Below, in pieces: positions 17,357 to 24,316 of a DNA stretch of 34,338 bases (position 1 is its first letter; each line of letters begins with the position of its first letter). Under the pieces are notes generated by a model. That model was not told the origin of the DNA. It saw only the letters and a program-made list of their open reading frames with translations, and did no database searches. The DNA lies in the NCBI GenBank assembly GCA_913060865.1, contig CAJXTU010000015.1:1-34338 (forward strand), given 5' to 3'. Source of the stretch: an uncultured Cycloclasticus sp. (lineage in GTDB: Bacteria; Pseudomonadota; Gammaproteobacteria; Methylococcales; Cycloclasticaceae). Both the position numbers and the translations under genes were made by a program.

Positions 17357-18689
17357 GGTTTGACTCCTCCGTTGTTTTACTATTTATTTCTGACCAATTG
17401 TCGGACATCATCATTGTTTTCCAGCGATCATAAAAACCTCGAGCAGCTGTTTCGGCATAAACATAGCTTGTTTTACCGGGTAGCCCACCGGAATTATATT
17501 CTTCTTGACCAAGCCCCATTTGAGCATTAAACGGTGTTTTTCTAGCAATATGCCCGCGTAGAATTTGTTGAATTTCAACCCAGTTTTCACCATCATCCTG
17601 TTCAAGTATTCCAGCAGCGCTAAATGTTCTTAAAATAGCTTTTCGGTAGGCATCTTTAATTGACGCAGGTGCTTTTTTATCAACGATGCCGATAGCCCAA
17701 ACTTCAATTTGATTAGGCCCACGAGGGTGCCATACACGCAAGGTATTAACAGCAGGAAGAAATGATAGGCTTGGGAAGACCGTCATATGTGCACCGCTCA
17801 TTTGCTTGCCGCGTACCTCACCTAACCGCTCTATGGCCTCGGGGCGTGTGGTTTCTTCATAATAGGTGCCGACTTCTTCACCCAATAATGAGGCAAGAAA
17901 ACCAGGAGCATGTAGGAAAAACCCAGTACCGTGACCATTAGGGTCGCTGTATTGGCGACCTTCTTGTGGCATTTGGATCATGCTGGAGTCTACGCCCGGC
18001 GGTAATCCGGCGATAACAGGGGAAATATGGCTTGAGGGTAGGTGATACATATCGCTACAGAATTGCTCAGCAGCAAATTTCCAATTACAATCAATCACCC
18101 ATTTATGGATACCGGGAATGGCTTCGGTGCCCCCGTCGGCACGGTCAAGCATTAAGTCTATGTACCACTTCATATCACCTAAGTACTCATCTAAAGAAGG
18201 AACCTCTTCGTCCCAACAGCCAAAAATCAAGCCTTTGTAGCTTTCAATACGTGCGACTTTAGTAGGGCTCCATTCTTTTTTATCAACCTCTCCATAGGCA
18301 CGTTCTTCAAAGGGGACATCAACAAGGTCGCCGGCACTACTGTATGCCCAGCCATGGTAAGAGCAAGTAAAGGCTTTTGCGTTGCCAGAGTCTGTTCGAC
18401 ATAAACGCATGCCACGGTGACGGCATTGATTCATAAAAGCGACGACTGATCCATCTTTTTGGCGTACCACGAGTACGGGATCTTCACCCATATACGTAGA
18501 AAAGTAATCCCCATAATTGGGTATTTGAGATTCGTGAGCTAAAAACAACCAGTTACGAGCGAATACTCGTTCTAATTCAAGTTCATAGAGGTCGTCGTCA
18601 TAGTAAATATTAGGGTCCAGTAAGCCCTTTTCTGCATCAACTAGTTGATCTAGTTTATCTGTTAATTTTGTGGGTTTGCGTTGCTTCAT
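17349..18689 (-). CDS. Ring-hydroxylating dioxygenase, alpha subunit
   Basis: A 446-aa catalytic subunit that adds O2 across an aromatic ring to give a cis-dihydrodiol. The Rieske [2Fe-2S] domain has CRHRGMRLC...CSYHGW (C-x-H, then C-x2-H). The catalytic domain has [11 protein letters not shown], supplying two His ligands of the mononuclear iron and the bridging Asp. Length matches biphenyl- or naphthalene-type alpha subunits (about 450). The substrate cannot be told from sequence: PAH, biphenyl, alkylbenzene and terpenoid or steroid rings are all possible. CAGGAGAACGCA precedes the ATG. The needed ferredoxin and ferredoxin reductase are not in the window, so they must be encoded elsewhere. 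Divergent from the ring-cleavage genes. Confidence 0.92.
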   Translation of the reverse strand: MKQRKPTKLTDKLDQLVDAEKGLLDPNIYYDDDLYELELERVFARNWLFLAHESQIPNYGDYFSTYMGEDPVLVVRQKDGSVVAFMNQCRHRGMRLCRTDSGNAKAFTCSYHGWAYSSAGDLVDVPFEERAYGEVDKKEWSPTKVARIESYKGLIFGCWDEEVPSLDEYLGDMKWYIDLMLDRADGGTEAIPGIHKWVIDCNWKFAAEQFCSDMYHLPSSHISPVIAGLPPGVDSSMIQMPQEGRQYSDPNGHGTGFFLHAPGFLASLLGEEVGTYYEETTRPEAIERLGEVRGKQMSGAHMTVFPSLSFLPAVNTLRVWHPRGPNQIEVWAIGIVDKKAPASIKDAYRKAILRTFSAAGILEQDDGENWVEIQQILRGHIARKTPFNAQMGLGQEEYNSGGLPGKTSYVYAETAARGFYDRWKTMMMSDNWSEINSKTTEESNHA

Positions 18690-18933
18690 TGCGTTCTCCT
18701 GAGTGCTGTTTTTTTTATGTGTTTAGTTGTGTTGTAATAAGTAATTCAAGGCGTTAATTTTTTAGCTAACAAAGCATAGAAAGCATAGAATGTTATAGTT
18801 ATCTAATATTAGTTATTTTCTTTTGTAATGTATAGCAATATATTAGCTTTTGATGATATATTTGATAGCGCTAAAATAGCCAGAAATGGAAATAAATGTT
18901 AGCGTTGTTTAGTAAAAAATTCAGGAGAAAAAT
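18690..18933. promoter_or_regulatory. Divergent control region of the aromatic module
   Basis: This AT-rich region separates the dioxygenase (minus) from the hydrolase (plus). It contains a tandem 9-base duplication, AAAGCATAG at 18771-18779 and 18780-18788, and a 10-base palindrome CTAATATTAG at 18803-18812, either of which could bind a regulator. A possible sigma-70 promoter for the hydrolase is TTGATG (18850-18855) and TAAAAT (18872-18877) with a 16-base spacer. No sigma-54 signature is seen, in contrast with the nitrogen genes. Confidence 0.4.
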
Positions 18934-19806
18934 ATGTCACTTTGGTTAGATTTTATGGGTAGCGAAATCCGTTACATTGAAACCCCAAGTTATGGTAAAA
19001 CGCGTATTGCCGAGGCAGGTAGAGGGAATAAGGAAACAATTATTTTCCTTCATGGCGTTGGTGGGCACCTTGAAGCGTATGCGAAAAATATTGTTGCATT
19101 ATCAGATCAGTTTCATGTGATTGCTTATGATTACATTAGTCATGGTCTATCTGACAGATTGCCGAATATAGATTACACGCCCTTAGTGTTTGTCGATCAC
19201 TTGCGAGAATTGATGGATGCGATGGGTATTGATAAAGCTAATTTATCGGGTGAGTCTATGGGTGGCTGGGTTTCTGGCTTATTTGCCGTTAAATACCCCG
19301 AGCGGCTCCAACGTTTAAATTTCAACACAGCAGCTGGGCTTCCTATTATTACTGAGAAAGGACGACAAGAGTTACAAGATCTGGTTGACCTCACAGCTAA
19401 AGCAACAACTCAAGGTCCACCAACGTTTGAAAGTATTAAAAACAGGATGAAATGGTTATTTCACCCAGCGAACCACGACAGTATGATTACTGAGGAACTC
19501 GTTAATACACGTTTAACCTGTTATACGCAGGCAGGGTCGAAAGAAACGGCTCCAAAAGTACTGGCTATGATCGGTATGCATGATGATTTTTTAATTCCAA
19601 TGGAAGAGATTAAAGCACAGACGCTCTTCTTATGGACAGAAGATAACCCTTGTCATGATATTGCATGCGCTAAAAGCAGTGCTGCTAAAATTCCTGGTTC
19701 TCAACTATACATTATGAAGAAAGATGCAGCGCATTGGCCTCAGTATGAGTCGCCTGAAGAGTTTAATGACGTTGTGCGTCAGTTCTTTACAAACGGCACA
19801 ATTTAA
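18934..19806 (+). CDS. Alpha/beta hydrolase, meta-cleavage product hydrolase type
   Basis: A 290-aa C-C bond hydrolase of the BphD/TodF/HsaD type, expected to split the 2-hydroxy-6-oxo-dienoate made by the next gene's enzyme. The oxyanion-hole motif FLHGVGGHLEAY, the nucleophile elbow LSGESMGGWVSG (Ser), the late acid in LWTEDNPCHD, and the catalytic His in DAAHWPQYE make a complete triad. CAGGAG is seven bases before the ATG. The extradiol dioxygenase follows after 11 bases, so the two are an operon. Its substrate is inferred from context only. Confidence 0.87.
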   Translation: MSLWLDFMGSEIRYIETPSYGKTRIAEAGRGNKETIIFLHGVGGHLEAYAKNIVALSDQFHVIAYDYISHGLSDRLPNIDYTPLVFVDHLRELMDAMGIDKANLSGESMGGWVSGLFAVKYPERLQRLNFNTAAGLPIITEKGRQELQDLVDLTAKATTQGPPTFESIKNRMKWLFHPANHDSMITEELVNTRLTCYTQAGSKETAPKVLAMIGMHDDFLIPMEEIKAQTLFLWTEDNPCHDIACAKSSAAKIPGSQLYIMKKDAAHWPQYESPEEFNDVVRQFFTNGTI

Positions 19807-19817
19807 GGGGTGTATAA

Positions 19818-20723
19818 ATGAATACGTTTGAATTAAGTCCTTCAAGTTTAGGCTACTTTGTTTTTAATGCTACTAACCTTAATAGCTGGAAAGAGTTTGC
19901 CGTTGATATTATTGGTATGCACTTGGCCGATGAGCAGGAGGGTTCTAGACTGTTACTGCGTCTAGATGACCGCGCACAGCGTTTTATTTTTGAACAAAGT
20001 GATGAAGATGACCTTGCAGCAGTGGGTTGGGAATTTGATACAGAGCAAGAGCTAGAAAATATAGTTGCACATATTAAAAGTGAAGGTGTTTCCATTGAGT
20101 TGGCCAGTAATGAGCTATGCATCAATCGTTGCGTAGAGAAACTATATACCTGTATGGACCCAAATGGGGTGCAACACGAGCTCTATTTTGCACCTGCCTT
20201 TGCGGCACTGAAGGAACCTTTTAATTCTCCAGTGATGCTCGGTGACTTTATTGCAGGTAAATTAGGTGCGGGTCATTATGTGTCCGTTACTCAAGATGCG
20301 GCAGCAACAGAGCATTTCTTTCTGAATATCTTATGTTTACGCCTCAGTGACTATATACGCGCTGAATTAGGCCCTGGTGGTCCATTATTGGATACCACTT
20401 TCCTTCATACAAAAACAGGGCGTCATCACTCAGCTGCTTTTGCTGCGATGCCTTTTCCAAAAAAGCTTCATCATGTGATGATTCAAGTAGAAAATATGAA
20501 TGATGTTGGTTTAGCGTATGATCGTTGCAAACAAGCTAACTTACCTATTGTGATGGAACTGGGTCATCACCCTAATGACCAAATGTTTTCTTTTTATGTG
20601 CAGACCCCGGGTGGCTTTGTACTAGAGTTCGGTTGGGGTGGTATTGTTATTGATGACAATGATTGGTCGGTAAAGTCATACTCACAATTAAGCGATTGGG
20701 GCCATCAGCAACCTGTATCGTAA
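19818..20723 (+). CDS. Type I extradiol (catechol 2,3-) dioxygenase, BphC/HsaC type
   Basis: A 301-aa two-domain vicinal-oxygen-chelate enzyme that cleaves catechols next to the hydroxyls (meta-cleavage). The N-terminal non-catalytic domain starts SLGYFVFNATNLNSW. The C-terminal domain supplies the Fe(II) ligands: His in GAGHYVSV, His in KLHHVMIQV, and Glu in GGFVLEFGWGG. RHHSAAFAAMP and the late YVQTPGG agree with the BphC family. Length matches BphC/HsaC (about 298-300). AAGGGG precedes the ATG. It is followed by a strong terminator. Whether the diol is biphenyl-like, PAH-like or steroid-like cannot be decided. Confidence 0.9.
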   Translation: MNTFELSPSSLGYFVFNATNLNSWKEFAVDIIGMHLADEQEGSRLLLRLDDRAQRFIFEQSDEDDLAAVGWEFDTEQELENIVAHIKSEGVSIELASNELCINRCVEKLYTCMDPNGVQHELYFAPAFAALKEPFNSPVMLGDFIAGKLGAGHYVSVTQDAAATEHFFLNILCLRLSDYIRAELGPGGPLLDTTFLHTKTGRHHSAAFAAMPFPKKLHHVMIQVENMNDVGLAYDRCKQANLPIVMELGHHPNDQMFSFYVQTPGGFVLEFGWGGIVIDDNDWSVKSYSQLSDWGHQQPVS

Positions 20724-20741
20724 CCTAGCTATTTTTAAACT

Positions 20742-20777
20742 AAAAAGCCTTGGACTGTATAAGTTCAAGGCTTTTTT
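20742..20777 (+). terminator. Rho-independent terminator of the hydrolase-dioxygenase operon
   Basis: AAAAAGCCTTGGAC (20742-20755) pairs with GTTCAAGGCTTTTT (20763-20776) around a seven-base loop, with one G-T pair and a T run at the end. It lies 19 bases past the extradiol dioxygenase stop. Confidence 0.88.
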
Positions 20778-20800
20778 TATTGCTTGCTGTTTATAAAATG

Positions 20801-20819
20801 ATGCCTTCTGTTAAGGCAT
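20801..20819 (-). terminator. Terminator of the narK-kinase operon
   Basis: ATGCCTT and AAGGCAT form a 7-bp stem with a five-base loop one base past the kinase stop codon, followed on the minus strand by CATTTTATA. It separates this operon from the convergent aromatic operon. Confidence 0.65.
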
Positions 20820-20820
20820 T

Positions 20821-22524
20821 TTATTTCAGCCATAAGAGAACGATATTGGCTAATAAACTTAAAATGGCGAGTCCTTTCCAAACTATTAACGGGTTACGTT
20901 CGATGAGTGGTATGTGTGCTACTTCTGTAAACTCTTTGTTAGGGTATGAGAGGTCATGAATGAATTCTGATATTTCTTCATAACGGTTAGAGGGCTTTCT
21001 TTTGACGGTTTTTCGGATGGCACCATCTACCCAAAGAGGGATGTCTAAGTCGATGTTTAATAATGAAAGATACGTTAATTTACTTAATGCTTTTTCGCCG
21101 TATTTCTCGCTAAATGGAAGTTGCCCACTAATCATTTCGTAAGTGATGACGCCTAAAGAAAAGGCATCTGAACGGTAGCTAGCAGCTTGGCCTAATAAAT
21201 ATTCCGGAGCGGTATAGTGCTGCGTTCCAAGTAAGCTTAGTCGATGAATGGGGCTTGCTATTTCCTCCACACCGGCGACTTTTGTTGAACCAAAATCGAT
21301 GATTTTCACGGTACCTTGTGTATCAATGATGATGTTTTCCGGTTTTAAATCTTGGTGAATCATTTCCTTGCGATGAAAGGCTCTTAATCCACGTGCGATT
21401 TGGCGCACAATGCCTCTAACCTCGTGCAAACTAGGTTGAGGGTTGTCGCTCATCCAGTGTCTGAGTGTTTGGCCTTCAATGTATTCGGTTACGTAATAAA
21501 GAAAGCGGCGCGTTCTAGTTTGTTCAATAATTTTTAGAACGTGATTGCTATCAATGCGGCGACCAATCCATTCTTCATGCACAAACATATCTAAAAAGGT
21601 GGGGTCGTCCACATAGTTAACAGAGGGCGTTTTGATCACAACTCGTTGGCCTGTTTTCTCATCGGTGGCGAGATAAACTTGTGTTCGATTACTGGCATGA
21701 AGTTCACGCTCTATGCGGTAACCATCGATAATCATGCCGGCATTTAAATCAGGTGGAAAGGGTAATTCGGTTAGTTTTCGATAAACCTCTTGCTCATTGA
21801 TTTGTGGTAATTGATTGAATCTGACCAGTTGGCAGGTGACGTTATCGTCGCTACCATTTTTCATGGCAAGTGCTGTTATTTCTCGAGCGGCACGGTCTAA
21901 GTTGTTAGTGTTATCAATGATTTTCTCTAGCATGACTGCATCGCTAATAAACTCATGAACGCCGTCGGTGCTAAATAAAAACGTGTCGCCTATTTCCAAT
22001 AAAAAATTGGTGTAATCAATTTCTAAATGTAGGTCGATACCCATTGCACGGGTGAGGTAATTTTTGTCTTTAGATACCCAAAAGCGGTGATCATCGGTGA
22101 GCAACTCAAGTTTATTGTCACGTATTCGGTAAATGCGCGTATCACCAATATGAAATAAGTGAACGGTGGACGATTTAACAATCAACGCACTCATGGTGGT
22201 TGCCAAGCCTTTTTGATTAGCGCCACCTTGTTGCGCCATTCCAAGCATCCAGCGATTAGTGGCGGTTAAAACCTTTTGTACAGAGGTTTTAACTGTCCAA
22301 CTATCAGGCGTGCAGTAATAATCAGCTAATAGGCTTTTTACACACGACTCGCTAGCGAGCTTGCCGGCATCACAACCACTCACGCCATCGGCAATAACAA
22401 CAGCGACTCCTTTCTGTTCTAGCACGGGAGATTCAGGCAGCAAGACGCCATAGCTATCTTGGTTTTCTACCTTAAGGCCTTTATCTGACGATTGGCCAAG
22501 ATCAATAAGTGATTCTGCTTGCAT
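20821..22524 (-). CDS. PP2C phosphatase-Ser/Thr kinase fusion, TM tail (copy 2)
   Basis: A 567-aa paralogue of the fusion at 9654-11375, with the same layout. The PP2C domain (about 1-240) has VENQDSYG, VVIADGVSG, HIGDTRIYRI, FSTDGVHEFI and GSDDNVTCQ. The kinase (about 265-520) has VVIKTP, HQDLKPENIII, IDFGSTK and TAPEYLLG, and the protein ends in a single membrane helix. Here too the glycine loop is degenerate and HRD is HQD. All PP2C metal-binding Asp residues are kept, so both activities look possible. It begins 20 bases after the narK stop, so it belongs to the sigma-54-driven narK operon. The nearest candidate targets are the transporter and the nitrate/nitrite reductases (inference). 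Confidence 0.88.
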   Translation of the reverse strand: MQAESLIDLGQSSDKGLKVENQDSYGVLLPESPVLEQKGVAVVIADGVSGCDAGKLASESCVKSLLADYYCTPDSWTVKTSVQKVLTATNRWMLGMAQQGGANQKGLATTMSALIVKSSTVHLFHIGDTRIYRIRDNKLELLTDDHRFWVSKDKNYLTRAMGIDLHLEIDYTNFLLEIGDTFLFSTDGVHEFISDAVMLEKIIDNTNNLDRAAREITALAMKNGSDDNVTCQLVRFNQLPQINEQEVYRKLTELPFPPDLNAGMIIDGYRIERELHASNRTQVYLATDEKTGQRVVIKTPSVNYVDDPTFLDMFVHEEWIGRRIDSNHVLKIIEQTRTRRFLYYVTEYIEGQTLRHWMSDNPQPSLHEVRGIVRQIARGLRAFHRKEMIHQDLKPENIIIDTQGTVKIIDFGSTKVAGVEEIASPIHRLSLLGTQHYTAPEYLLGQAASYRSDAFSLGVITYEMISGQLPFSEKYGEKALSKLTYLSLLNIDLDIPLWVDGAIRKTVKRKPSNRYEEISEFIHDLSYPNKEFTEVAHIPLIERNPLIVWKGLAILSLLANIVLLWLK

Positions 22525-22544
22525 GCTGCTGGCGTGTAGATGTA

Positions 22545-24011
22545 TTAAGTGACGTCGATCAGTTCTACTGTACCATCTTCTAACACTTCAGCTGTTTGTC
22601 CTTTGGGTTCTTCTAAGAATATGAGCATGAACAATAAGACGACGCCGGCTGTTGCACCAATCACCATAAAGAAAATTTGTGGAGAAACGAAAGATAGGAC
22701 AGTTAAAAAGGTTAAGCCACCAACATTGCCGTAAGCACCGACCATCCCAGCTACTTGCCCCGTCATACGGCGCTGAATTAAAGGAACCATCGCATAAACC
22801 GCGCCAGAACCACCCTTTGAAAATAGACCACATATAATGGTGCAGGCGACGACTAGTGGCACGGCCCAAGCTTGTGTTACCTGACCTAATAATATAAAGG
22901 TTAACGTGATGCCTGAAAATAAAATAACGAGAGATTTTTTTCGACCCATTTTGTCACTCATAATGCCACCACCAGGACGAGCTATTAAATTCATAACAGG
23001 GTAAATAGCAGCCAAAAGGCCAGCGGTAACAGGAGATAGCCCAAACATATCAATGTAGAACAGTGGAAGCATCGAAACAAGTGCTAATTCAGAACCAAAC
23101 GTCACCATATAAGCGAGATCTAAAATGGCTACTTGTTTAAATTTATAGCGAAATAAGTCAGGCACTTCTTTGCTGAAAATATCTTTATTCACTTTAATAA
23201 TGTGCATCGCTTGATAGAGATAAACAGCCGCAATACCGATATAAGCAATGAGTACCATTTGATCACTTAACCAACTCATACCACTGGGCGACAGCTTCCA
23301 CGTTAGGAGTGCTAGCGCAGCATAAATAGGTAAGCTCATTATCAAGTAAAGTAGTAAATCAACTTTACTAGTGACTTCCATGCCGCCTACTTTTTTGGGT
23401 TTGAAGTAGGTGGAGCCTTTTGGTGTATCAGTCACACTGAGATAATAAAAGATACCATATACAAAGGCGATGACCGCCGTTGTTGTTAAAGCGTATCGCC
23501 AACCGTCATCGCCACCCATCCATAGAGCTAATGCTGGTAATGCCATCGCTGAGGCTGCTGAACCAAAGTTACCCCAGCCGCCATAAATACCTTGGGCAAT
23601 GCCCGTTTGTCTTGCTGGGAACCATTCGCCGATCATGCGGATACCAACAACGAAACCAGCGCCTACAAAGCCTAATAAAAACCGAGCTAAGGCTAATTGT
23701 TCAAAGGTTTGAGCCCATGCAAAAAACAAACATAAGAAGCTCGATACGATGAGAATGCCAGAAAACATGCGACGTGGGCCAAAACTATCAACCATCATGC
23801 CGACCACGATACGTGCAGGAATCGTTAAGGCGACGTTTAAAATTAATAAGACGGATACTTCTTGGCTTGTTAGATTAAATACATCTCTGATCACGGACAT
23901 TAACGGTGCGTGGTTAAACCAGACCATGAAGCTAATAAAAAAAGCAAACCAGGTCGTATGTAAAATACGAATATTTCCTTTAAACGATAGTAAATTTAGT
24001 TTTTGCGACAT
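22545..24011 (-). CDS. narK: NarK/NasA-type nitrate/nitrite MFS transporter
   Basis: A 488-aa inner-membrane protein of the nitrate/nitrite porter family of the major facilitator superfamily, with 12 predicted membrane segments. Both nitrate-signature glycine-rich regions are present: IYGGWGNFGSAASAMALPAL in the first half and MVGAYGNVGGLTFLTVLSF in the second. The conserved substrate-binding arginines lie in GIRMIGEWFP and PLIQRRMTGQ. It supplies nitrate to NasA. The frame opens 15 codons further upstream (24056), but a sigma-54 promoter occupies 24045-24063 with its start site near 24037, so that start would lie outside the message. AAGGAG before the ATG at 24011 confirms the shorter form. 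Operon with the PP2C-kinase gene. Confidence 0.9.
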   Translation of the reverse strand: MSQKLNLLSFKGNIRILHTTWFAFFISFMVWFNHAPLMSVIRDVFNLTSQEVSVLLILNVALTIPARIVVGMMVDSFGPRRMFSGILIVSSFLCLFFAWAQTFEQLALARFLLGFVGAGFVVGIRMIGEWFPARQTGIAQGIYGGWGNFGSAASAMALPALALWMGGDDGWRYALTTTAVIAFVYGIFYYLSVTDTPKGSTYFKPKKVGGMEVTSKVDLLLYLIMSLPIYAALALLTWKLSPSGMSWLSDQMVLIAYIGIAAVYLYQAMHIIKVNKDIFSKEVPDLFRYKFKQVAILDLAYMVTFGSELALVSMLPLFYIDMFGLSPVTAGLLAAIYPVMNLIARPGGGIMSDKMGRKKSLVILFSGITLTFILLGQVTQAWAVPLVVACTIICGLFSKGGSGAVYAMVPLIQRRMTGQVAGMVGAYGNVGGLTFLTVLSFVSPQIFFMVIGATAGVVLLFMLIFLEEPKGQTAEVLEDGTVELIDVT

Positions 24012-24047
24012 TGCAAGAGTTCTCCTTCGATAGATTAGGTCGTTAAA

Positions 24048-24063
24048 GCAATACATGTGCCAA
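24048..24063 (-). promoter_or_regulatory. Sigma-54 promoter of narK
   Basis: On the minus strand TTGGCAC-ATGTA-TTGC followed by TTT matches the RpoN consensus essentially perfectly, with GG (24061-24060) and GC (24049-24048) ten bases apart. Transcription should start near 24037, 26 bases before the narK ATG. Confidence 0.9.
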
Positions 24064-24124
24064 CTCCTATCTCTCTGTTTTTATTCTAGTTTTTTGTATA
24101 TTTTTAAAATCATTAGATTAGCTT

Positions 24125-24171
24125 GCACCAAATTAAAACATGGACTAATTAATACCGCACCGCAATAAGGC
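24125..24171. promoter_or_regulatory. Shared NtrC-like enhancer pair between narK and nirB
   Basis: Two GCACC-starting 15-mers lie at 24125-24139 (GCACCAAATTAAAAC) and 24157-24171 (GCACCGCAATAAGGC), exactly 32 bp apart as at glnA. The left half-sites are strong and the right half-sites degenerate. The centres are about 95 and 127 bases upstream of the narK start site, and about 152 and 120 bases upstream of the nirB start site. One pair could therefore drive both divergent sigma-54 promoters. Confidence 0.5.
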
Positions 24172-24257
24172 AGAGAGCTTTTGCAGGCAAGATAAGAGTA
24201 CGTTTTTCTTGAAAATATAATTAGTAATATCAGTTGGTTATCGACAATTATATGGGT

Positions 24258-24274
24258 TGGCATATAACGTGCTT
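24258..24274 (+). promoter_or_regulatory. Sigma-54 promoter of nirB
   Basis: TTGGCAT-ATAAC-GTGCTT has GG (24259-24260) and GC (24271-24272) ten bases apart; only the first T of the -12 TTGC is changed to G. Transcription would begin near 24284, 33 bases before the nirB ATG. It faces away from the narK promoter. Confidence 0.8.
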
Positions 24275-24316
24275 GTGTCAGTTTAATCCTATTAATTATC
24301 TTGGAAAGAATAAAGT

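Noticed and set aside
16012-20723. Insertion-sequence or integrase boundaries around the aromatic module
   Set aside because: I saw no transposase, integrase, or matching direct or inverted repeats at the edges; transfer remains only a possibility.
24012-24056. 15-codon upstream extension of narK
   Set aside because: It overlaps the narK sigma-54 promoter, whose start site near 24037 lies inside it; the ATG at 24011 has AAGGAG.
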